Source: Actinomadura macrotermitis
GTDB taxonomy: Bacteria; Actinomycetota; Actinomycetes; Streptosporangiales; Streptosporangiaceae
Direction of reading: 5' to 3'
NCBI RefSeq assembly: GCF_009604375.1
Contig: NZ_WEGH01000001.1
Location: forward strand, 496,001-560,000
DNA: 64,000 nt
The notes below the pieces were generated by a model. It had not been told where the DNA came from, ran no database searches, and was given only the letters and a program-made list of their open reading frames with translations. Both the position numbers and the translations under genes were made by a program. Below are positions 54,451 to 62,653 of this stretch, piece by piece (the first letter of the stretch is position 1; each line of letters opens with the position of its first letter).

Positions 54451-55395
54451 TCAGAGGCGGGCGAGGTCGGCGGCGCCGACGATGCCGGCGGCCGAGCCGA
54501 GCTCGGCGATGCGGATCTGCGGCGTCGGCCGGTGGCCGCGGCCGGTGAGGGACCGCTCGAACGCGGCGCGGACCGGGTCCAGCAGCAGGTCCCCGGCGTC
54601 CGACAGGCCGCCGCCGATGACGAACAGGCCCGGGTCCAGGATCGCGGCGAGGTCGGCCAGGCCCTGCCCGGCCCACGCCGCCACGGTGCCGAAGCACTCC
54701 AGCGCCGCCGCGTCGCCCTCGCGGGCGGCCTGGGTGACCTCCGGGCCGCTGATCCCCTCGGGCCGGCCCTCGCCGAGCTCCAGCAGCCGCCCGGCCATCG
54801 CCGGGGAGACGCGGGCGAGCTCGCGGGCCTCGTGCACCAGCGCGTTGCCGCTGGCGTACTGCTCCCAGCAGCCGCGGTTGCCGCAGCCGCAGCGGCGGCC
54901 GTCGGGCACCACCCGGAAGTGGCCGACCTCGGCGCCGATGCCGAACCGGCCCCGGTACAGCTCGCCGCCGATGATGATGCCGGCGCCGATGCCGGTGCCG
55001 AGGGTGACCAGCACGACGAAGTCGTGGCCGCGGCCGGCGCCGAAGCGCGCCTCGCCCCAGGCGGTGGCGTTGCCGTCGTTCTCCACGACCACCGGCAGCC
55101 CGACCCGGTCCTCGACCTTCTGCTTGATCGGCTCGTTGCGCCAGGCCAGGTTGGGCGCGAACAGCACCGTGGAGCGGGTCTCGTCGACGAACCCGGCGGT
55201 GCCGAGGCCGACCGCGCTGACCTGCTCGTACTTGCCCTTCAGCAGGTCGACGACCTCGGCGATGACCTCGGCGGTCTGCTGCGGGTCGGTGGAGGGCGTC
55301 GGCCGCCGGACCTGCTCCAGAATCGTTCCCCGGTCGTCGACGACCCCGGCGGCCACCTTCGTCCCGCCCACATCCACGCCGATGGTCAGGGCCAT
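54451..55395 (-). CDS. glkA: ROK-family glucokinase
   Basis: Phosphorylates glucose with ATP or polyphosphate. The N-terminal ATP loop TIGVDVGGTKVAAGVVD, the catalytic VVVENDGNATAWGEARFGAGRG, GTGIGAGIIIGGELYRG and the ROK zinc motif CGCGNRGCWEQYASG are all intact. 314 residues. In Streptomyces the equivalent GlkA also mediates glucose repression. The start has a GGAGGAGGAAG site. It is followed by the phosphodiesterase gene, with a DUF5304-type gene upstream. Confidence 0.93.
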   Translation of the reverse strand: MALTIGVDVGGTKVAAGVVDDRGTILEQVRRPTPSTDPQQTAEVIAEVVDLLKGKYEQVSAVGLGTAGFVDETRSTVLFAPNLAWRNEPIKQKVEDRVGLPVVVENDGNATAWGEARFGAGRGHDFVVLVTLGTGIGAGIIIGGELYRGRFGIGAEVGHFRVVPDGRRCGCGNRGCWEQYASGNALVHEARELARVSPAMAGRLLELGEGRPEGISGPEVTQAAREGDAAALECFGTVAAWAGQGLADLAAILDPGLFVIGGGLSDAGDLLLDPVRAAFERSLTGRGHRPTPQIRIAELGSAAGIVGAADLARL

Positions 55396-55446
55396 GTACG
55401 CTTCCTCCTCCTCGCGGCGCCCGGGGGCGCCTCCAGCCGTTGCCGG

Positions 55447-55872
55447 CTAACCGATGTCGATGGGGTCCCCGCCGGTGGCGGAGGCCCAGGGGCCGCCCTG
55501 GTCGCGGCGCGCGGCCGGACCCGGCGCGGGCCGGGACGCGCCCGGCCCGGGACGGCGCGTCCCGCCCCGGGTCCGTTCGAACGCCGCCACCACGTCCAGG
55601 CCCGCCGCCATCAGCGAGCGGGCCGCGTCGCGGGCGTGCCGGCCCACGTCGGGCCCGGACTCGCGGGCCAGCGCGATGGCCCGGCAGACCGGGCAGTTGC
55701 GGCACTCGGGCGCGCCGGTGGCGATGTGCGGGTCCTCGGTCAGCACCGCGCCCCACACGTCGTCGCCGCCTCCGGCCGGGCCGCGGCCGGCGGCCCCGGC
55801 CACCTTGCGGCGCAGCACGTCGAAGAGCTTGGCGGCCTCGTCCAGGACGTCGCCCGGCTGCTGGTCGGTCAT
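55447..55872 (-). CDS. DUF5304-like protein with a CxxCxxC motif
   Basis: Small soluble protein of 141 residues found near glucokinase genes in actinomycetes. The N-terminal helix is DVLDEAAKLFDVLRRKVAG. A cysteine cluster ECRNCPVCRA around residue 60 could bind metal. RHARDAARSLMAAGLDVVAAFERT follows, then a Pro/Gly/Arg-rich tail ending DPIDIG. The function is unknown; it is listed as DUF5304-type from the overall pattern rather than from a search. Confidence 0.65.
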   Translation of the reverse strand: MTDQQPGDVLDEAAKLFDVLRRKVAGAAGRGPAGGGDDVWGAVLTEDPHIATGAPECRNCPVCRAIALARESGPDVGRHARDAARSLMAAGLDVVAAFERTRGGTRRPGPGASRPAPGPAARRDQGGPWASATGGDPIDIG

Positions 55873-55938
55873 CGGTGGTTCTTCCGTTCGTCGTCGGCGT
55901 GAAACGCTATCGCCCCGCGCGGGCCGCGGCGCACCGCG

Positions 55939-56373
55939 TCAGCCCTCGACATGCCGCTTCAGCCCCTTGAGCGCCGAGTCGATGATGCGCTTCTCGCCCT
56001 TGCGCTTCACCATGCCGATCATGGGGACGCGCACGTCCACGGCCAGTTCGTAGGTCACCTCCGTGCCGCCCGTTCCCTCCCCGAGGGTGTACGAACCGTG
56101 CAGCCCGGTGACGACCGCCCCTTTCTCCACCAGTTCCCAGTGCACCGACTCGTCGCCGTGCCAGGTGTAGGCGAGGCCGACGGTGTCGCTGAAGGGGCCG
56201 CCGTCGAAGGTCAGCCGGACCCGCGCGGCGCGGCCGTCCTCCTGGGTCTCCTGGACCTGGATCTCCTTGATCCCGCTGGCCCAGGACGGGTACGCCGCCA
56301 GATCGGCGATCACCGCCATGATCTCGGGCGCGCCCGCCTCGATCGTGATGGATGAACTCGTGCGGTCCGCCAT
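55939..56373 (-). CDS. SRPBCC-family (polyketide cyclase/START-like) protein
   Basis: Small helix-grip fold of 144 residues. It begins SSITIEAGAPEIMAVIADLAAYPSWASGIKEIQV, the standard start of the cyclase/dehydrase family. The middle strands include YTWHGDESVHWELVEKG, and the C-terminal helix is KRKGEKRIIDSALKGLKRHVEG. It likely binds a lipid or other hydrophobic ligand. Its place a few genes before the FadD15-type ligase matches Rv2185c, near Rv2187, in M. tuberculosis. Confidence 0.85.
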   Translation of the reverse strand: MADRTSSSITIEAGAPEIMAVIADLAAYPSWASGIKEIQVQETQEDGRAARVRLTFDGGPFSDTVGLAYTWHGDESVHWELVEKGAVVTGLHGSYTLGEGTGGTEVTYELAVDVRVPMIGMVKRKGEKRIIDSALKGLKRHVEG

Positions 56374-56422
56374 GCTCGCCGTCCCTCCGGCTCGTCCTGC
56401 GAAGTCCTGTTGGAAGTATCTT

Positions 56423-57190
56423 TCACACCGTCAGCGCGAAGGGCACCCCGGAGGCCCGGAAGTGGCCGACGTTCACGCATTCGGTGCGGCCGATGCGCAT
56501 CCGCCGCGCGAGCGGCTGGTGCACGTGCCCGAACAGCACGTACCGCGGCTGGGTGCGGTGGATCAGGTCCAGCACCGCCCGGCTGCCCCGCTCGAAGCGC
56601 CGCGCGACGGTGTCGTACAGCAGCTCGGGCACCGCGGGCGGGATGTGGCAGCACAGCACGTCGACGGCGCCGACCGCCTCGACCTTGGCCGCGTACTCGG
56701 CGTCGTCGATCTCGTTCGGGGTGCGGTACTCGGTGCGCAGGCCGCCGCCGACGAACCCGAACCGCAGCCCGCCGATCTCGGTGACCTCGCCGTCCAGCAC
56801 CCGGTGCCCCTCGCGCAGGTAGTCCTGCCACATGGCGGGGATGTCGACGTTGCCGTAGGTGAGGTAGGCCGGGGCGGGCATCGCCGCGAACAGGTCGGCG
56901 TACTGGCGGCGGACGGCCCGCTCGATGTGCGGCCAGGCGTCGCCCTCCAGCGACCCCCACAGCTCGCGGGAGAACGCGCGGGCCTCGTCGAAGCGCTTCT
57001 GGGTGCGCATCTCGATCAGCCGGTCGGCGTTGGCCTGCCCGAACAGCTCGGGGAAGATGCCCTGGCCGTGGTCGGAGTAGTCGATGAACAAGATCAGGTC
57101 GCCCAGGCAGATGAGCGCGTCCGCGCCGTCCGCCGCGCGTGTCAGGGCCTCCGCGCGGCCGTGCACGTCGCTCACCACATGGATCCGCAT
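56423..57190 (-). CDS. Metallophosphoesterase
   Basis: Calcineurin-like phosphoesterase of 255 residues. The metal-binding motifs in order are IHVVSDVHGR, ALICLGDLILF, YLTYGNVDIP (a variant of GNHD), DVLCCHIPPAVPE and YVLFGHVHQPLAR. No signal sequence is seen, so it is cytosolic. TAGAGT lies 6 nt before the ATG, indicating a leaderless mRNA. It lies 9 nt after the cutC stop on the same strand. Substrate unknown. Confidence 0.87.
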   Translation of the reverse strand: MRIHVVSDVHGRAEALTRAADGADALICLGDLILFIDYSDHGQGIFPELFGQANADRLIEMRTQKRFDEARAFSRELWGSLEGDAWPHIERAVRRQYADLFAAMPAPAYLTYGNVDIPAMWQDYLREGHRVLDGEVTEIGGLRFGFVGGGLRTEYRTPNEIDDAEYAAKVEAVGAVDVLCCHIPPAVPELLYDTVARRFERGSRAVLDLIHRTQPRYVLFGHVHQPLARRMRIGRTECVNVGHFRASGVPFALTV

Positions 57191-57199
57191 GAACCGACT

Positions 57200-57922
57200 C
57201 TAATGGGATGCGGGCGGATCGCCCGCCGGGCGGGGGCGGCCGCCGGCGGCGGCCGCGACGAGGGCGCGCCACTCGGCCACCAGCGCGGGATCGGCGGGGG
57301 CGGCCCAGGAGCCGCCCGCGCGCACCGCGGTGCCCACGTGGAAGGCGGTGATCCCCGCGGCGGCGAGCACCGCGACGTGCCTGCGGCGCAGCCCTCCCCC
57401 GGCCAGGAGCAGCCCGGCCGCGTCGGGGCCCGGCGCGGCGCGCCGGGCGAGCAGCGGCAGGCCCGCCTCCACTCCGCGCGCCGACCCGGCGGTCAGGACC
57501 GCGTCCGGGCCGAGGCCGCGGACGGCGTCCCAGGCGGACGCGGGGTCGGCGGCGTGGTCCAGCGCGCGGTGGAACGTCCACGGCAGCGGCGCGACCGCGG
57601 CGGCGAGCGCGGCGGTGGCGGCCGCGTCGACGTGCCCGGCGGAGTCCAGGAAGCCGAACACGAACCCGTCGGCGCCCGCCTCGCGCAGCGCCCCGGCGGC
57701 GGTCCGCAGCCGGTCCAGCCCGGCGGCCGAGGTGCCGAACCCGGCGTTGGCGCGCAGCATCACCCGCATCGGCAGCGATGTGACGTCCCTCATCCGGGCG
57801 ACCAGGTCCGGGTCGGGGGTCAGCCCGTCGGCGGCCATGTCGGCGACGACCTCGATGCGGTCCGCGCCGCCCTCCTGCGCCGCCCGCGCGTCGGCCGCGG
57901 TCACCGCGATGATCTCCAGCAC
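57200..57922 (-). CDS. cutC: CutC-family protein
   Basis: TIM-barrel protein of the CutC family, named for copper homeostasis although the biochemical role is unsettled. The 240 residues include LEIIAVTAADARAAQEGGADRIEVV, LPMRVMLRANAGF, GADGFVFGFLDSAGHVD, WTFHRALDHAADP and LLLAGGGLRRRHV. The frame is open to 58315, but GTG 57922 matches the family N-terminus and has TAGGCT exactly 7 nt upstream. It is divergent from the fatty-acid ligase. Confidence 0.87.
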   Translation of the reverse strand: MLEIIAVTAADARAAQEGGADRIEVVADMAADGLTPDPDLVARMRDVTSLPMRVMLRANAGFGTSAAGLDRLRTAAGALREAGADGFVFGFLDSAGHVDAAATAALAAAVAPLPWTFHRALDHAADPASAWDAVRGLGPDAVLTAGSARGVEAGLPLLARRAAPGPDAAGLLLAGGGLRRRHVAVLAAAGITAFHVGTAVRAGGSWAAPADPALVAEWRALVAAAAGGRPRPAGDPPASH

Positions 57923-58016
57923 GCGGCCCAGCCTAGGTGAGGGCCGTATCGGCAGGGCACGCGAGTGACCCGAGACACAGCCGTTCAGCAGGGGGTTTAC
58001 CCCCGCTTGGGTACCA

Positions 58017-58031
58017 TTTCCCATTGGGAAA
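58017..58031 (+). promoter_or_regulatory. Palindromic operator before the fatty-acid ligase
   Basis: TTTCCCA-T-TGGGAAA is a perfect 7-1-7 inverted repeat, bracketed by GGTAC (58010) and GTACC (58035). A separate GGGGG-TTTA-CCCCC lies at 57991-58004. This symmetric cluster 50-90 bp before the ligase start looks like a repressor site, and control by an acyl-CoA-responsive regulator is a guess. Confidence 0.55.
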
Positions 58032-58079
58032 CCTGTACCGTCTTCCCCGCCCTGTGCAGCGATCAAACAAGGAGTGGCC

Positions 58080-59867
58080 GTGCGCGAGTTCAGCGTCCCC
58101 GCCATGGTGGAGGTGCCCGCCGCCGCCAATCTGACCGACGCGCCGTTCGACCGGGCCGCTTCCGAGCCCGGCCGGATCGTGCTGCGCCGCCGGTCCGGCG
58201 ACGTCTGGCGCGCGGTCACCGCGAGCGAGTTCGCCGCGGAGGTGACCGCCGTGGCCAAGGGCCTGGTGGCCGCCGGCGTCCAGGCGGGCGACCGCGTCGC
58301 GCTGCTGTCGAGCACCCGCTACGAATGGACCGTTCTCGACTACGCCATCTGGACGGCCGGCGCGGTCGTGGTGCCGATCTACGAGACCTCCTCGGCCGAG
58401 CAGATCCAGTGGATCATCGGCGACTCGGGCGCCGTGGCGGTCTTCGCCGAGGGCGACAAGCACCTGGCCGCCGTCGCCGAGGTCCGGGAGGAGCTCCCGG
58501 ACCTCGCGCACGTCTGGGGCATCGACGCCGGCGACGTGGAGACGCTGGCCGCGAGCGGCGCGGAGATCACCGACGAGGCGGTCGAGGAGCGCCGCCGGGT
58601 GCGCACCGGCGCGGACGTGGCCACCCTGGTCTACACCTCCGGCACCACCGGCCGCCCCAAGGGCTGCGAGATCACCCACGGGAACCTGGTCGCGACCTCG
58701 CGCAACGCCATCCAGGGCGCCATCGCCGAGATCGCCGTCGAGGGCAGCTCCACGCTGCTGTTCCTGCCGCTGGCGCACGTGTTCGCCCGGCTGATCGAGG
58801 TCGCCTGCATCGAGGGCGGCATCGTCCTCGGCCACAGCGACGTGCCGAGCCTGCTGCCCGACCTGGCCTCCTACCAGCCGACGTTCCTGCTGGCCGTGCC
58901 GCGGGTGTTCGAGAAGGTCTACAACGGCGCCGAGCAGAAGGCCATCGCCGGCGGCAAGGGCAAGATCTTCGCCGCCGCGGCCGACACCGCCATCGCCTAC
59001 AGCAAGGCGCTGGAGGCCGGCGGCCCGTCGCTGCCGCTGAAGCTCAAGCACAAGGTCTTCGACGTGCTGGTCTACGGCAAGCTGCGCCAGGCCGTCGGCG
59101 GCAAGGTGCAGTACGCGGTGTCGGGCGGCGCCGCCCTCGGCGAGCGCCTCGGCCACTTCTTCCGCGGCGTCGGCATCATCATCCTGGAGGGCTACGGCCT
59201 CACCGAGACCACCGCGCCGCTGTCGGTGAACCGGCCCACCGCCATCAAGGTCGGCACCGTGGGCAAGCCGATCCCCGGCGTCACCGTCCGCATCGCCGAG
59301 GACGGCGAGGTGCTGGTCAAGGGCATCAACGTGCTCAAGGGCTACTGGAACAACGAGTCCGCCACCGCCGAGGCGCTGGAGGGCGGCTGGTTCCACACCG
59401 GCGACCTCGGCGCGCTCGACGACGAGGGCTACCTGCGCATCACCGGCCGCAAGAAGGAGATCCTGGTCACCGCGGGCGGCAAGAACGTCGCGCCGGCGCC
59501 GCTGGAGGACCGGCTGCGCGCCAACCCGCTGATCAGCCAGTGCCTGGTGGTCGGCGACGGGCGCAAGTTCATCAGCGCGCTGATCACGCTGGACGAGGAG
59601 GCGCTCGTCCCGTGGAAGGAGCAGCACGGCAAGCCCGCCGCGATGACCGTCGAGGAGCTGCGGACCGACCCCGACCTGGTCGCCGAGATCGAGGGCGCGG
59701 TGGCCAACGCCAACAGGTCGGTGTCCAAGGCCGAGGCGATCAAGAAGTACGTGATCCTCGGGGTGGACTTCAGCGAGGAGGCCGGGCACATGACGCCGAG
59801 CCTGAAGGTCCGCCGGCACGCGGTCATCAAGGACTTCGCGGGCGAGATCGACGAGCTGTACGCCTGA
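58080..59867 (+). CDS. fadD15: Long-chain fatty-acid-CoA ligase (FadD15-type)
   Basis: AMP-forming acyl-CoA synthetase that activates long-chain fatty acids. 595 residues. The AMP-binding motif is in LVYTSGTTGRPKGCEITHGN (about residue 182), with LEGYGLTETTAPLSVN, GWFHTGDLGALDDEGYLRITGRKKEILVTAGGKNVAPAPLED and the C-terminal catalytic lysine region MTPSLKVRRHAVIKDF. GTG 58080 is preferred to GTG 58074 because AAGGAG then sits 5 nt upstream. A palindromic operator lies in the promoter region. The position after the SRPBCC gene matches fadD15 (Rv2187). Confidence 0.94.
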   Translation: MREFSVPAMVEVPAAANLTDAPFDRAASEPGRIVLRRRSGDVWRAVTASEFAAEVTAVAKGLVAAGVQAGDRVALLSSTRYEWTVLDYAIWTAGAVVVPIYETSSAEQIQWIIGDSGAVAVFAEGDKHLAAVAEVREELPDLAHVWGIDAGDVETLAASGAEITDEAVEERRRVRTGADVATLVYTSGTTGRPKGCEITHGNLVATSRNAIQGAIAEIAVEGSSTLLFLPLAHVFARLIEVACIEGGIVLGHSDVPSLLPDLASYQPTFLLAVPRVFEKVYNGAEQKAIAGGKGKIFAAAADTAIAYSKALEAGGPSLPLKLKHKVFDVLVYGKLRQAVGGKVQYAVSGGAALGERLGHFFRGVGIIILEGYGLTETTAPLSVNRPTAIKVGTVGKPIPGVTVRIAEDGEVLVKGINVLKGYWNNESATAEALEGGWFHTGDLGALDDEGYLRITGRKKEILVTAGGKNVAPAPLEDRLRANPLISQCLVVGDGRKFISALITLDEEALVPWKEQHGKPAAMTVEELRTDPDLVAEIEGAVANANRSVSKAEAIKKYVILGVDFSEEAGHMTPSLKVRRHAVIKDFAGEIDELYA

Positions 59868-59882
59868 CCGCAGCACCCCTGT

Positions 59883-59923
59883 GACGTGGCCGCGCCGGCA
59901 TTCCGGCGCGGCCACGTCCTTTT
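59883..59923. terminator. Intrinsic terminator between convergent genes
   Basis: GACGTGGCCGCGCCGG (59883-59898) pairs perfectly with its complement at 59903-59918 around CATT and is followed by CTTTTC. This is the clearest Rho-independent terminator in the window, 15 nt after the ligase stop. Confidence 0.9.
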
Positions 59924-60580
59924 CTAGGTGAGGGCGGCGACGGCGTCGGCGACGGGCACGTCGCCGCCGATCAGCTCCAGCGTCCGGTGGTTCACCGCCG
60001 GCGCGGCCAGCAGCGCGGCGATGACGGCGGCGGTGTCGTCGCGGGTGACGTCGCCGCGGCCGGTCTCCCCGTCGCGCAGCTCGACCCTCCCGGTGCCGGG
60101 GTCGTCGGTGAGCCGGCCCGGCCGCAGGATCAGCCAGTCCAGGTCGCGGGCGCGCAGGTCGTCCTCGGCCTCCCCCTTGGCCTTGACGTAGGCGGCCCAG
60201 ACCTCGTCGGTGCCCGCGCGCGGCGGGCTGCCCGCGCCCATCGACGAGATCTGCACGAACCGGCGGACGCCCGCCCGCTCGGCCGCGTCCGCCAGCAGCA
60301 CCGACGCGCCCCGGTCGACGGTGTCCTTGCGGGCGGTGCCGCTGCCCGGCCCGGCGCCCGCCGCGAACACCACGGCGTCCGCCCCGGCCAGCTCCTCGGC
60401 GACCCGCCCGGCCGTCTCCTTCTCCAGGTCGCACACGATCGGCCCGGCCCCCGCCGCCCGCACGTCACCGGCATGATCCGGATTGCGGATCAGGCTCAGC
60501 ACCGTGTCCCCCCGGTCGGCGAGCAGCCGGGCCAGCCGCAGTGCGATCTTCCCGTGCCCTCCAGCGATCACGATGTTCAT
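59924..60580 (-). CDS. NAD(P)-binding atypical SDR protein
   Basis: Atypical short-chain dehydrogenase of the NAD(P)H-binding type, 218 residues. The cofactor loop is NIVIAGGHGKIALRLARLLADRGDTV, a GxxGxxA pattern. ADAVVFAAGAGPGSG, RRFVQISSMGAG and YVKAKGEAEDDLRARDLDWLILRPGRLTDDPGTG, with the Y-x3-K pair, follow. ATG 60580 gives MNIVIAGG; GTG 60586 is in frame. TAGGAT lies 8 nt before the ATG. Many such proteins bind cofactor without a known reaction. Confidence 0.85.
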   Translation of the reverse strand: MNIVIAGGHGKIALRLARLLADRGDTVLSLIRNPDHAGDVRAAGAGPIVCDLEKETAGRVAEELAGADAVVFAAGAGPGSGTARKDTVDRGASVLLADAAERAGVRRFVQISSMGAGSPPRAGTDEVWAAYVKAKGEAEDDLRARDLDWLILRPGRLTDDPGTGRVELRDGETGRGDVTRDDTAAVIAALLAAPAVNHRTLELIGGDVPVADAVAALT

Positions 60581-60614
60581 GGGCACCGATCCTACGGAGG
60601 GCGGCGGCCGGGGC

Positions 60615-61877
60615 TCAGCAGCCGCGTCCCCCGTTGAGGCAGGAGACCACCTGGCGCATCAGCCCGGCGGGCATCACGTTCTCGAAGTCGGCGTGGTCGG
60701 TCACCGGGTCGTGGCCCTGCTCGGGGAAGGAGTCGACGGCGAACGCCGGCGCCTTGGCGGGCACGTCGTACTCCAGCGTCATGCGCAGCTGCGGGATCGC
60801 CTTCGTGCCGCCCGGGCAGCGGCCCTGCCCGTCGGGGAACACCACGTGGGTGCGGTGGTTGGCGCTGTCGGTGTTGCGGCCGTCCCAGCAGCTCGGGAAG
60901 TCCAGCACGCGGGTCACCCGGCTCCCGCCGGGGCAGAGCGGGTACTTGTCGGTGAAGGCCCGGTCGCCGAAGCCCGAGCAGGTCCACCGCGCGTGGGCGT
61001 TGGCGGTGCCGTTGGTACCGGCCTTGGCGTCGCCGGTGATGATCCGCATGAATCGCGGCATCGCGGTGACCTTGGAGCCGGGGTTGCCGAGGAACTGCAT
61101 CCGCGCCGACCGCGGGGTGACGACCTTCCCGACATTGCCGTCCTTGGCGCTCTGCGCGGCCTGGCCGGACCCGTCCTGGCCGGCGCGCAGCCGCAGTACC
61201 GGCCAGAAGTAGGCGGACCGGTCGCCGCGCGCGCAGGTGGTGCCGCCCGCCGCCAGGCTCTGGTCGGTGGAGAACCCGTCGGTGGTCAGGTTGCCCACGT
61301 AGTCGTGGATGTGGTGCGCGCCGTTGGACACCCCGGGCGCGACGATGAAGTTGTCGGGGTTGTGGTGGCCGTTCTGGTTGCGGCCGCACCGCGAGGTGAA
61401 CGAGCCGCGCGAGGCGCTGCCGTTCGGCCGCGCCCCGGCCGTGCGGGGGGCGCTGCGGATGTCGGCGAAGTCGCCGGCGTCGGGACCTTCCTTGATCACC
61501 TGCTGGACGCCCTGGTTCCCGTTCTGGTTGCTCTGGCCGTTCTGCCCGCCCTGGTCGCCCTGGTCGTTCTGGTCCTCCTGGCCGCCGCCCCGCTCGCCGC
61601 CCTGGTCGCGCCGGTCGTCCCGGCGGTCGCCGTCGCCGTTGCCATTGCCGTCGGCACTCGGGGAGCCGCTGGGCTCGGGGGCGGCCGTCCGGCCGTCGTC
61701 CGTGCGGCCGGTATCGCCGTCCGTACCGCTCGTCCCGTCGTCGGGCGGGGGCGTCGGTCCGGCCAGGACGGCGGCGCCCGGCCGCATGGGCACGGCCGCG
61801 GCGGCCGGCGCCCCGGCCGCCGCGGCGACCAGCAGCAGCGCCGGGACGATCACGGCGGCGCCCTTGGTGTTCAGCAT
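60615..61877 (-). CDS. Secreted DUF1996 protein
   Basis: Exported protein of 420 residues. A signal peptide (MLNTKGAAVIVPALLLVAAAAGAPAAAA) is followed by about 110 residues of low-complexity Gly/Asp/Gln/Asn repeats such as DRRDDRRDQGG and NDQGDQGGQNGQSNQNGNQG. The DUF1996 domain then runs to the end, with RGSFTSRCGRNQNGHHNPDNFI, SNGAHHIHDYVGN, ALTTDGFS-like LTTDGFSTDQSL, SCWDGRNTDSANHRTHVVFPDGQ and FENVMPAGLMRQVVSCLN. Fungal and actinobacterial members are secreted proteins of unknown function. It is downstream of the DUF4142 gene on the same strand. Confidence 0.88.
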   Translation of the reverse strand: MLNTKGAAVIVPALLLVAAAAGAPAAAAVPMRPGAAVLAGPTPPPDDGTSGTDGDTGRTDDGRTAAPEPSGSPSADGNGNGDGDRRDDRRDQGGERGGGQEDQNDQGDQGGQNGQSNQNGNQGVQQVIKEGPDAGDFADIRSAPRTAGARPNGSASRGSFTSRCGRNQNGHHNPDNFIVAPGVSNGAHHIHDYVGNLTTDGFSTDQSLAAGGTTCARGDRSAYFWPVLRLRAGQDGSGQAAQSAKDGNVGKVVTPRSARMQFLGNPGSKVTAMPRFMRIITGDAKAGTNGTANAHARWTCSGFGDRAFTDKYPLCPGGSRVTRVLDFPSCWDGRNTDSANHRTHVVFPDGQGRCPGGTKAIPQLRMTLEYDVPAKAPAFAVDSFPEQGHDPVTDHADFENVMPAGLMRQVVSCLNGGRGC

Positions 61878-61913
61878 GGAGATCTCCTTTTCGCACAGGG
61901 GCCGGGAAACGGG

Positions 61914-62543
61914 TCAGTGCAGGGCCGAATCGGTGACGAGCCCGGTGCTTTCCAGCAGCCTCATGTGGTTGTTGACGAATTTCATGGCCCGCTCGGCGAA
62001 GGCCCGGATCTCGGTGTTCTTCGAATGCGCCCGGACCAGCGCGATGACGCCGAAGACCTTGCCGTGCGCGGCGCGCAGCCGCAGCACGAACGTGCGGTCG
62101 TAGTCGGCGCCGAACTTGCCCGACATCTCCCGCAGCCAGCCCTTCTGGTCGGCGTTGGGCTCGGTCGGCAGGATCACGTTCAGCCGCTGCGCGGTGGCCC
62201 GCGTGTCGGCGTCCAGCCGCATGTGCTGCTCCATGATCATCCCGGCGACCTCCTTGACCCGCGGGCTGGCCGCGCGCTGCTGGGCCTGCTGGCCGGCCGG
62301 CATCTCCCACAGCCCGGCCTGGCGGACCTTGACCAGCAGGGTCCGGTCCTCCTCGCTCAGCGGCCCCCACCGGGTCCGGTTCCCGCCCCCTTCGGTCTGG
62401 CCGTCGGCGGGCGCGTCCGGGGGGCTCAGCACCACCAGCGCGGCGGCCACGACCGCGACGGCCGCGGCCACCGCGAGCATGAGCCGCCCGCCGGCGGCCC
62501 GGGGCAGGGAGCGCAGCCCGGCGATGCCGTAGGACTTTCCCAA
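61914..62543 (-). CDS. Membrane-anchored DUF4142 protein
   Basis: The 209 residues have a short basic N-terminus, one hydrophobic helix (LMLAVAAAVAVVAAALVVL) and a ferritin-like helical DUF4142 domain: LVKVRQAGLWEMPAGQQAQQRAASPRVKEVAGMIMEQH, then WLREMSGKFGADYDRTFVLRLRAAHGKVFGVI. DUF4142 proteins are exported and of unknown function. The chosen start is TTG at 62543 (MGKSYGIAG), because GAGAGG lies 4 nt upstream and no ATG is suitably placed. An ECF-type promoter candidate lies about 65 bp upstream. Confidence 0.8.
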   Translation of the reverse strand: MGKSYGIAGLRSLPRAAGGRLMLAVAAAVAVVAAALVVLSPPDAPADGQTEGGGNRTRWGPLSEEDRTLLVKVRQAGLWEMPAGQQAQQRAASPRVKEVAGMIMEQHMRLDADTRATAQRLNVILPTEPNADQKGWLREMSGKFGADYDRTFVLRLRAAHGKVFGVIALVRAHSKNTEIRAFAERAMKFVNNHMRLLESTGLVTDSALH

Positions 62544-62604
62544 GGGACCTCTCCCTCCATTCCGCGTGCTTTCCGATCCGACCCTCGACGGGTCGCTCTG
62601 GAAT

Positions 62605-62628
62605 ACGCGGACGGGTCGCCCCGGGTTC
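62605..62628 (-). promoter_or_regulatory. Candidate ECF-sigma promoter for DUF4142-DUF1996
   Basis: On the minus strand TGAACC is followed by CGTATT, with 17 nt between GAAC (62625-62628) and CGT (62605-62607), which fits the common ECF pattern of GAAC-N16/17-CGT. The predicted start leaves a leader of about 55 nt before the TTG start. Confidence 0.45.
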
Positions 62629-62653
62629 ACCTCTTTTCTTTTTCTACGGCCTC

